Positions 50,001 through 62,000 of a DNA stretch of 64,000 bases are shown here, piece by piece. The notes beneath the pieces were generated by a model that saw only the letters and a list, made by a program, of their open reading frames with translations, had not been told where the DNA came from and ran no database searches. The position numbers and the translations under genes are program-made. The stretch covers positions 89,971 through 153,970 of the forward strand of contig JAEWCZ010000069.1 in NCBI GenBank assembly GCA_023390335.1. The letters are read 5' to 3'. Each line of letters starts with the position of its first letter. Within the stretch, counting starts at the first letter, position 1. This stretch comes from Bacillota bacterium (GTDB lineage: Bacteria; Bacillota; Clostridia; Acetivibrionales; DSM-1351).

Positions 50001-53000
50001 AAGTTCTTCTGTAAATGGGCAGTGGATGTCAGAAACAGGAATGACTGTTTCAAGATACGGTCACAGTACAGGACAGGCCGGAGGAAAATTATATGCTGTA
50101 GGGGGCTATGATGTAAAATATCTTGATTCTTTGGAGGAATATGATCCCGAACAAAACAAATGGGTGTCAAAGAAAAGCATGTCAGCACCCAGGGCATATG
50201 CAGGAATTGCAAATGTCAATGATAAGCTATATGTTATAGGCGGTTCAAGCGGAAATCCACTTGATTTGGTAGAGGAATATGACCCTGCCACAGACACATG
50301 GGTAAGAAAATCTGCGATGGAAACAGCGAGAACCTATACGGCTGCTGCTTCAATTAACGGAAAGATATATGTAGCGGGCGGTTTTGATGGCAATATGTAC
50401 TTAGATACATTAGAGGAGTATGATCCACAAACTGATAAATGGACAACAAAGGCCAATATGCTTGTTCCAAGAGGTCAGCATACTTTGACGGCAATTAACG
50501 GCAAACTGTATGCAATCGGAGGTTTAACCGGTAACAGCAGCTTTGTATCAACAGTAGAAGAGTATGACCCTGCCACAGATACATGGGCAGTACGAGGCGG
50601 AATGGCTATAGCCAGATATGGGCATAGCGCGGCAGATATAAACGGAAAAATATTTGTTATTGGAGGATATAATTCTTCCGGTGTATGTATAAATACAGTG
50701 GAGGAATATGATCCGGTGCAGAATACCTGGCTTACAAAGACTTCAATGTCGACACCAAGAGCCTATATGACAGCAGCTGCGGTAAATAAAAAGATATATT
50801 CAATAGGAGGTTTATCTGTAAATTCAATAAACGTGGTTGAAGCCTTAGTCTTAAACAGCGAGGAAAACATACCTTCGGTTCCCTCAAACGTTTTATTGAC
50901 AGCTACAAAGGATTCTATTACTGTGAAATGGGATGAGGTAGCCAATGCAACAGGGTATGAACTCCTAGTTGATGGTGGAATAGTTGATGCATCTAAAGAC
51001 ACTTTAGGCTATAGTGATGACTTATGTATATCCTCAGAAAGGGCATCTGCAAGTACATACTATACTAGCAGCTATATACCGGCCTATGCCTTTAATAATT
51101 CCAGAGGAAGTATGTGGCTGTGTTCAAGCTCCAATCAATGGCTTCAATATGATTTCGGTTCACAGCCCAAGGCTATAAGCAAATATGCAATAACAACAAA
51201 TTCTTATATGCCTACGAGCTGGAGATTCCAGGCAAGTAATGACGGTTCAAACTGGACTACGCTTGATACAAGAACGGGAATAAGCCTTGGAGCATCCGAA
51301 AGAAGAGAATTTGTTTTTACAAATATTAAGTTTTTTAGATACTATAGAATACTAATCACAGATTTTTCACAAGCCTATGTAGGTATTGACGAGCTTGAAA
51401 TGATGAGTAAGGAATATAGCTACACCGACTCAAATCTTAGTCCAGACACAGAGCATTACTATCAGGTAAGATCAAAGAATATAGCAGGACCAAGCGATTG
51501 GAGTCCTGAAGTAATACAGTTGACTGCAAACCCTGACACGGAAGTTAAAGGAGAATGGATATCAAGGCAGGGTATGAATTCGGCAAGGTCAGGAATTGCA
51601 GCTGCACAGATGGACGGAAAAATATATGCGGCAGGCGGAATGGACGGAAGCACTTATCTTGATAAGTTCGAAGAGTATGACCCTGAGAAAAATATTTGGA
51701 CTGCAAAGGCACCTTTATCAACACCGAAAGAGGGCGTATCCCTTATAGCAGTGGGCGGAAAGCTATACGCAATAGGCGGAAAAAATAGCGCAGGATATTC
51801 CAATGCTGTTGATGAGTATGATCCGGTATCAGATACATGGACAAGAAAAACAGGAATGAATGTTGCCAGAGTTTACGGCGGTGGTGCAGTTCTTGATTCA
51901 AAAATATATTTAGCAGGCGGATATAACGGGCAATATACGGATTCTCTGGAAGTATACGATACGATCGCTGATACCTGGAAAACGCTTAAGAATATGCCGC
52001 ATACCAGAGCATATCACGGGTTAGCAGCAGTTAACGGAAAATTGTATTCTGTTGGCGGAAAAAATGATAATGGCTATTTAGATGCAATTGACGAATATGA
52101 TCCTATAAATGATACTTGGAAATCTGTAGGCGGCATGGTTTTACCAAGAGAAAATTTCGGAATAAAGGAAGTTTACGGCAAGATTTACATAATTGGAGGA
52201 ACTATTGATGTATACGGTGCCAATAACGTTATAACTGATACGTATACAAATACAGTAGAGGAATATGATCCGAACACAAACACCTGGATTACAAAGGCCA
52301 ATATGCCGACTGCAAGAGGTTCTCTTGCAATCGAACAGGTGGGTGACAGGATATTTGCAATAGGCGGTAGCAATACTAACGGAAGTCTTGCATCGGTTGA
52401 AGAGATGATACTTGCTAAGGAATCAAATATTCCGACAATACCTGAAAATATGATTTTTACAGCCACAGAAAGTTCGGTATCAGTAGCATGGGATGCCGTA
52501 AGGGGTGCTACTTCATATGACATTGAAGTTGACGGAAGCTCTTTAATACATACAAAAACAACAGGCTATGTTCACAACGGATTGACAGCGGATACACAGC
52601 ATACCTACAGGGTAAGGGCATGTAATATAGCTGGGAAGGGTGAATGGAGTAGTTTAATTGTACAAAAAACATCTAACCCTGAGACAAAAATTACCGGTAC
52701 TTGGCTACCCAGGGCAGACATATCTGTTGAAAAGCAGGGCAGTGGCTCGGTTCAGTTAAATGGTAAGCTTTACTGCATCGGAGGGGTTTCTGGAAGTACA
52801 TATACAAATACTGTTGAGCAGTATAATTCAGAAACAAATACATGGACAATAACCAAACCGATGTCAACAGCAAGGGCTTATATGGGCGTAACAGAACTGA
52901 ACGGCAAAATGTACGCAATCGGCGGATATAATGGAACCTCATATTTCATGACTGTTGAGGAGTACAGTCCAGATACAGGCAGATGGACCAGAAAAGCAAA

Positions 53001-56000
53001 TATGACAACACCTAGAGCTTATTTTGGAGTAACTGCGGTTAACGGGAAAATTTACGCAATTGGCGGTTATAATTCAAACGGATATTTAAGCAGTGTAGAG
53101 GAATTCGACCCGATTGCCAATACATGGGTGCAAAAGAAAGATATGCTGCTGCCAAGAGCATATCACGGAATTGCTGCACTGGACGGAAAAATATATGCGG
53201 CAGGTGGATTAAATGCTAATGGAACTTATGCAAAAAATGTAGATGAGTACGACCCGATTTCAAATACTTGGAAGTCAGTGACCCAGATGCTAACGCAAAG
53301 AAAAAATGTCGGAGTAGTACCGCTAAACAGTAAAATATACATTATTGGAGGATCTGACAGTACTGGTTGTCTGGATATAGTTGAAGAATATGAGCCTGCG
53401 TCAAACACCTGGTTAGCAAATACAAATATGTCAACGAAATCTGAATATTTCGGTTCCGGAAGTATAAACAAAACCATATACACAGTAGGAGGAAACAACG
53501 GTAGTGTATCGAAGGGAGTTAATGCGTTTATACTGGATATACCAATACCAGAAACACCGACAAATATTATTGCTACTGCAACAAATGACACCATCATTAT
53601 TGAATGGACCGGAACGAAAAATGCAGCGGGCTATGATGTATTTATTGATGGTGCTTTAATAGATAACAAGACAGCTACAAGGTATGCCTACAGTGGGTTA
53701 ACTCCAAATACGATGCACTACTATAGGGTAAGAGCTAAGAATATTAGTGGAACAAGTGCTTTTAGCTGTGAATTTGCACAAGCTACATCCAATCTGGATA
53801 GTGAAATAAAAGGAGAATGGATTACCAAAACCGGTATGAATATTCCAAGATATGGCCATACCGTTACTTCTTTGGAAGGTAAAATCTATGCAGTTGGAGG
53901 TTTTAGCAGCAGCTATTTGAAGTCAACAGAGCAGTATGATCCTACAGAAAATAAGTGGATAACTAAAGCAGATATGCAATCACTCAGAGCATATCATGGG
54001 GCAGCGGTGCTTAATGGAAAAATGTATGTAGCCGGAGGTTATAATGGTACCTACCTTAGTACATTAGAAGAATATGACCCTCAAACCGACAAATGGATAG
54101 CAAAAGCAAATATGAATACTGCAAGAGCATATTTTTCTCTGGTATCTACTAATGGGAAGTTATACGCAATAGGCGGTAGAAATGATTCTGGTTATCTTGC
54201 AAGTGTGGAAGAATATGATCCCGCCGTTGACAAGTGGGTATCAAAAGCCGATATGAATATTGGAAAAGCCAATCATAGTGCAGTTGCAATAAATGGTGTT
54301 ATATACGTAATGGGTGGATATAATACAGGCGGATATCTGAAAGTAGTGGATGTATTTGATCCGACAACTGATACATGGATGGCAAAAGCCGGAATGCCAA
54401 CCCCGAAGGCATACTTTGGAATAAAAGAGTATGATGGCAGAGTATATACAATGGGCGGTTACAATGAAAAAGGATATCTCAATCTTGTTGAAGAATACGA
54501 CCCACAAACAAGTACATGGTTTACAAAGGCAAATATGCCTACAGCAAGAAAATATGTGGCAGTAGAAGAAGTAAACGGTAATCTTTATTCAGTAGGTGGA
54601 GAAAAAAATGGAAGCTTGAATACACTAGAAGAACTTATTCTTGCAATACCGACAAATATACCTCATATACCTTTAAATATATTTGCCACTGCGATAAATA
54701 ATAAGATCACACTCAATTGGGATTCTGTAGATAATGCCACAGGGTACGATATTGAAGTGGATGGAGGAATTACCAGTGTTGGGAAAGCTACAACATTTGC
54801 ACACACTGGTCTCACTATTGGAACCCAACATGTTTATAGGATAAGGGCAAAAAATATAAGCGGGCCTAGTGAGTGGAGTAATAAAATTATTCAAAATACT
54901 TCTAACCCAGAATCAAGTATTCAGGGCAGATGGGTTTCAAGAGCAAACATGTTATCGCAAAGATACGGAAACGGAGTTACTTCATTAAATGGAAGAATAT
55001 ATGCAGTAGGTGGATACAATAATGTTTCATATTTGAACAGCATGGAAGAATATGATCCGGGGATAAATAAGTGGACTGTAAAAGGAAATATGTCAACTGC
55101 AAGAGCATTTGCAGGTGTTACTCAGGTTGGCGGGAAAATCTATGTAATAGGTGGTAAGAACATAATAGGATATGTTAATACAGTAGAGGAATATAATCCT
55201 GAGACTGATACCTGGACAAGAAAAACCGGTATGAGCTCTCCAAGAGGATATGTTACCTCCGCTGTAGTAAACGGAAAGATATATATAATAGGTGGAATGA
55301 ACGATAACGGAATATTGAATACCGTAGAGGAATATGATCCGATAAATGATAAATGGACGGAAAAAACAGGTCTTGTTAAATCAAGAGCATTTCACAGTAC
55401 TGCTGTTGTTAACGACAAGATATATGTTTTTGGAGGCTCGGACAGCAAAGGTTACATTAATTCGATTGAGGAATACGATCCCAAAACGGATAAGTGGACA
55501 TTAAATGGAGGAATTACTGCTTCAAGAAATAACTCTACTGCTCAGGCCGCCGGAGGGAAAATCTATTTAATAGGCGGAAGTAATGCTAATGGTTATATAA
55601 ATATGGTTGAAGAATATGAACCTGAGTCAAATACATGGCTTTCCGGTTCAAATATGCCTTCAACCCGTGGCTACCTTGGTGGTGATACTATTGGTTGGAC
55701 GATATATGCTGCAGGGGGAATTTTAAATTCTCCACTTAATACAACTGAAGCATATGTTCTCACACCTCCAAGTACCCCCGGAATTCCACAAAACATAAAT
55801 GCTGTGGCAAAAGAAAGCTCAATTGAGCTTACATGGTTGCAAGCTGAAAATTCTTCCAGTTATGATATTATGATTGATGATTTTGAAATGTATAACACTG
55901 TAGATACCTCATATATACATACAAATCTGACTCCGGGTAAACAGCACAGTTATAAAATAAGGGGGCATAACCCTGGCGGAGCAGGAGAATGGAGCAATAC

Positions 56001-59000
56001 CATAAATGTATGGACACTTCCTGCTGTGCCTTCGAATATTAAGACAACGTCTACAGAAAATTCATTAACGATTTCGTGGACAAGTGCTGAGGGTGCAACT
56101 GAATATGAAGTTGAAGTAGACAGTATTGTTATGGAAGCAGGTTCAAACACTTCATTTACTTACTCAGACTTAGATCCCGGAACATTACACAACTACAGAG
56201 TCAGATCTAAAAATGATGCAACAATAGGAAATTGGAGCAGTATAGGTACAAAACGGACTCTGCCTTCAGTTCCACAAAACCTGGTTGTGACAACCACAAA
56301 TACCAAGATATCTATTTCATGGTCCGCAGCAAATGGTGCTACCGGATATCAAGTTGAGGTGGATGGAGTACTTAAAGGAATTATTAATAATACAAGCTAT
56401 GTATTGGATGGGTATACTCCAAATTCATCACATAGATATAGGGTTAGATCGGTGAATGACGGAGAATACAGTGCATGGAGTGACACTGGAACTGCAGCTA
56501 CTCTACTTGATACTCCTACGAATATAACTGCAGTAAATGGTGTAAATTCAATAACGTTAAGATGGGATACTGTTAACGGAGCTACAAGCTATGATGTACA
56601 GGTAGATGGGGTTATAAGAAATAATACAGGAACGAATTTTACACAACAAGAACTTAATCCCGGTGAGCAGCATGTATACAGATTAAGATCAAAAAATTCT
56701 TCAGGTGCAAGTGAGTGGAGTAACACTATCACGGTTTGGACTAAACTTGAATTGCCTTTAAATCTCACCTACAGCAGTAAAAGTGATTCTATAAATATTT
56801 CTTGGGATGCTGTAGTTGGTGCCTCAGAGTACGAAATTGAAGAGGATAACAAGATAATCAATAATGGATTTAGTACAACATATGTTGCTAGCGGACTAAG
56901 TCCAAACACACAGCATACATACAGAATCAGAGCTAAAAATGCAAATACCTGCAGTGACTGGACAGCATTAGAAAAGAGATTAACTGCTCCTTCAGTACCT
57001 GAAAATGTAAAAATATCATCAACAAACACAGTAGTGAATCTTACATGGAGTTCAGTACCTGGTGCAACTGGGTATGACGTAGAGGTTGACGGTTCTATCA
57101 GAGATACTGTGGCAAATCCCAACTGTACACATAACGGGTTTACACCTAACACTAAACATATTTATAGGATCAGGTCCAAAAATTCAGGTGGTGTAAGTGA
57201 TTGGACAGAACCAATACAGGTGCTAACATTGTTAAATACACCTGAAAATGTTAAAGCATCCTCAACAAGTAGCTCAATTACTCTTGTGTGGGATAGAGTT
57301 GACGGTGCTGACAGCTATGAGGTAGAGATAGATGGCACGAAAATAATTAACGGAGGTATAGATACCCAGTTTGTACATGACGGACTTACTCCTGCCACTA
57401 ATCACAGTTATAGAATAAGAGCTTTGGGACAAGAGAGCGCAAGTGGCTGGACGCCGATAATTAAGCAGTATACTACTTGTATTTCTCCCGAAGGTGCGAC
57501 AGCTGTTTCAACAAGTAACACTATTACAATCTCCTGGAATAAGACAGATGGTGCAACCGGGTACGATGTTGAAATTGATGGAACAGTAAGTGAAAACATA
57601 CAAGCTTTGACATACACTGTTTCAGGACTTACCCCCAATACGACCCACAGCTACAGGGTAAGGTCGAGAAACCAAGGTGGAGTAAGTGGTTGGAGTAATA
57701 CAAAATCAATATTGACGCTGTTGAGTATACCTTCAAATGTTACTGCATCTTCAGAGGGTTCTTCAATAACGTTAAAATGGGATGTTGTTAAGGATGCAAC
57801 AGGATATGACATAGAGGTTGATGAAACAGCAGTGGAAATAGGTGCAAATACATTATATATCCACAACGATCTTTTACCGAACACTCAACACAGCTACAGA
57901 ATAAGGGCGAAAAACAGTCAGGTTACAGGAAACTGGACTACAGAGATAAAGAAATTATCTGCTCCTGCAATACCAACCAATATTATCTTATCGGCAACGA
58001 GTAATACAATAACCGTTGCGTGGGGAACTGTAACAGGTGCAACAGGTTATGACGTAGAGATTGATGGTGTTGTTAAGGATACAGTTACAAATACAAGTTA
58101 CACATACAAGGATTTTACTCCGAATTCAAGTCATAAGATAAGGGTGAGATCTAAAAATTCTGGAGGAATAAGTCTGTGGAGTAAGGAGGAGTTTACCCAA
58201 ACCTTGTTACCTGCTCCTGCTAATATAATTGCAAAAGCATCCGGAAATGATATAACAATTTCATGGGATATGGTTCCTGATGCAACAAGTTACGATATAG
58301 AAGTTGATGGAATCACTTATGAAAATGGCTCAAACATTACTTATTTGCATAGCGGATTGACTGAAAATACACAGCACACGTATAGAGTAAAGGCTAAAAA
58401 TACAGAGGTATCCAGTAACTGGAGTTTACCGCTGACAATTGTTGCTGCATCAGGGATACCTTCCGGTATACAGGCCTCTGCAACGAGCAACACAATTACT
58501 TTGACGTGGAATCCAGTAACCGGAGCAACAGGGTACGACATTGAAATCAATGGAGCTACAGTTATAAATGGAAATTCTGATGTGAAATATGTACACACTG
58601 GATTGACATCCAATACACAGTATACATACAGGATAAGAACAAGAAACTCAGGTGGTGTTGGAAACTGGAGCGAGGTGTTTAAGAAATGGACGCGGCTACC
58701 GGTTCTTTCAGGACTGCAATTTAATACTCAAGGTACAGATATAACTATTAGTTGGAGTCCTGTTGCAGGAGCAAGTGCATATGACATAAAAGTTGACGGT
58801 ATCCAAATAGATATTGGAACAAATACTTCTTATTTACATACCGGACTTTCTCCAAATACGCAACACACCTATGCAGTAAGAGCTAGGAATGAAAACACTG
58901 AAAGCGAATGGTCCAGCATTACAACTAAGCTGAGTGCTCCTTCAGTACCATTAAATATCAAGGCGTCAGCTACCAGTAATTCAGTCACTCTTACTTGGAC

Positions 59001-62000
59001 ACAAGTAACAGGTGCAACAGCATATGATATTATGGTAAATGACACTGATATAATTAGCAATGTTACAGGTACAAGCTATACTCATACCGGACTTATCCCA
59101 TCCAGACAGTATAATTACAAAATTAGGGCCAAAAACTCCGGTGGGGCGAGTGAATGGAGTGAGTTAGTTTCAAAGTGGACTATGTTGGCAGTACCAACCA
59201 ATATCAAGACAATAGCGGACGGTACATCAGTAACTGTTACTTGGAATCCTGTGGCAGATGCAACCTATTATCTGGTTGAGATTAACGGAACTATTGTTGG
59301 CAATTGTGTTGGAACCACATTTATTCATAATGATATAAATCCTCAGACACAATACAGTTATAGGATTAAAGCAAAAAATGCCACTACAGAAAGTGAGTAT
59401 AGTTCTGCAGCTAACCAATTAACAGTACCTCAGGTTCCTGAAATTACCAGCATATTGTCTTCAAGTACATCGATTGCATTGACTTGGAAAAGCATATCAG
59501 GAGCAACTGGGTATGATCTTGAGATAGACGGTAATTCAGTAGTGGCTGTTTCAGGTACAACTTATACCCATACCGGATTAATTGCGAACAGTACACACAG
59601 CTACAGACTAAGGGCAAAAAATGCTTCAGGTGCAAGCTACTGGAGCAATATAGTAACAAAGCAGACAGCACCCGCTGTTCCCGATGGAATTTCTGCAACT
59701 TCTGCAAGTAATACAGTTGTCGTTACGTGGAATAATGTTGATGGCGCAACAGGCTATTATCTAGAGATTGACGGAAATCAGACAGATGTAGGTGGTAAAA
59801 CAACTTATGCTCATAATAATCTTGATCCGGGAACTATGCATACTTACAGAGTAAAGGCATACAACCAGGGGGGAGTCAGCGATTGGTCCACTTCTGTAGG
59901 AAAATGGACACTTCCCGGTATTCCTGAAAACCTTAATACAACTGTAACAGGTACAAGTATTAGCCTTACTTGGACTGCTAAAGGTGCAACAGGCTATGAA
60001 GTTATGGTAGACGGAGTAATCCAAGATAATGGTTCAAGTACATTATATGTACATAACAGGTTAACTCCAAATACACAGCATACTTATAAAGTTAGAGCAA
60101 AGAATGCCGGAGGTATCAGTGATTGGAGTAACCCAATAACTAACTGGACATTGATAGATAATCCTGGAAATATAAAAATAACAGCATCAAGTAATTATGT
60201 TACTATTTCGTGGAATTCTGTTTCAGGAGCTACCGGATATGATGTTGAGGCAGATGGCACAATTATTGAAAATAATATGACTACCGTCTTTACACACGGA
60301 GGTTTAACTCCAAATACACAACATACTTACAGAGTTAGAGCAAAGAATGAGAAAGTTACCAGTAATTGGAGCCAGAAGTTTACTCAATTAACTGCACCGG
60401 AACCTCCATCAGAAATTAATGTAACTGTTGTGGGCAGCACCGTCAAGTTAATGTGGGATGGTGTGGATGGAGCGACCGGATATGACGTTAAGCAGGAAGA
60501 CGGATCAATTGTAGACAATGGTTTGAATACTACTTTCCAGAAAACTGGATTTTTAGCGAATAAGACATATACATTTATGGTAAGGTCAAAAAATTCCGGT
60601 GCACAAAGTGAATGGAAGACAGTATCAGCTACCACACGACCTGATATGCCATCCGGAATTAATTTCTCAGTATCAAGTAATGATATAAATATTGTATGGA
60701 GTCCGGTAAATGGTGCCGAAGGATATGATATCGAAGCGGATGGACAAATTATTAATAATGGGTTGAATACAAACTTTGTACATGGAGGATTGCAGCCTAA
60801 TTCATCACATACATACAGAATCAGGGCGAGAATTGATTCACAGACAGGAGAATGGAGTACATTAACCACAAAGATTACAGCACCCGAAATACCGGAAAAT
60901 GTAAAAACCCAAATTAATGATACTGCAATAACTATAAGCTGGGATGCTGTTGAAGGTGCTACAGGTTACTATATCGAAGTTGACGGAACTTCAATTTATA
61001 ACGGTAACTCCTTAACGTACAGACATACAGGGCTTATATCCGGTGTTGCACATACATATAGAGTCAGATCAGCAAGTACGAATGGTATGAGCGGTTGGAG
61101 TGCTTATGTAAGAAGCTATACATTACCGTTACCGCCTTCATTTATTAATGCTGTGTCTACTTCAAATTCAATTACATTGAAATGGGATGGTATACCCGAT
61201 TCAATTGGGTATGATGTATTGGTAGATGGAGAAGAAATCGATAATGGACTTGATCTTACGTATGTACACACAGGACTGATGGCAAATACGAAGCATACAT
61301 ACCAAATAAGGGCAAAAAACTCAGTTGGTGTAGGAAGCTGGAGTACCGAACTGGTTAAGTTAACGCTGCCAGAGATACCTTCAAATGTTGTAGCAAAGGC
61401 CGGAGAGACAAAAATAACTTTGACATGGGTCGGTGTACAGGGTGCTAACGGCTATGATGTTGAGGTTGACGGAACTATAGTATATAACGGTTTAAATACC
61501 ACATATGCACATAACGGACTGGCTTCAGGTACAAATCATAGTTATAGGGTAAGAGCAAGAGCAGCTGAGATTGGTGAATGGAGTAAAACTATAAATTGTT
61601 GTACATTACCTCCTGTACCCGCGAATATTTCAATCTCTGCAAAGGATACTGAGATTACAGTAAGATGGGGAGAAACGAATGGAGCAGAACAATATGAGGT
61701 TGAAGCAGACGGTTCGATAGTTTCAGGAATTACAGAAAGAGTGTATACCCATAAAGGACTTCTGCCTTCAACGCAGCATAAGTATAGGATTAGAAGCAAA
61801 AATTCAGGTGGTTTTAGTGCTTGGAGTGATTATTTTATTAAAACCACTCTTCCATCAATTCCAACTGGATTAAAAGCAGTTGCTTCTAATGATTCAGTTG
61901 CAGTTAGCTGGAATCAGGCTACAGGTGCTACTTCGTACGATATATGGGTTGATGGAAATGTTATCCAGAATATCTCAGGTTTAAGTTACATACATAGTAG

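Larger units (their letters stand above)
40534..55780 (+). repeat. Thirteen kelch propellers alternating with twelve FN3 domains
   Basis: Propellers start near 40534, 41734, 42859, 43984, 45103, 46231, 47353, 48484, 50014, 51550, 52696, 53812 and 54925. Each has six blades of about 47 residues (M-x-T-A-R ... NGKIYVIGG ... VEEYDPxTDTW). In every propeller the last blade ends in VEAxxL and lacks the final D-T-W strand, and the opening GEW-x-x-K supplies it, the velcro closure of closed propellers. Linker FN3 domains are about 88 residues. The spacing of the FN3 starts 42595, 43717, 44836, 45964, 47089 and 48217 is 1,119-1,128 bases. Confidence 0.9.
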
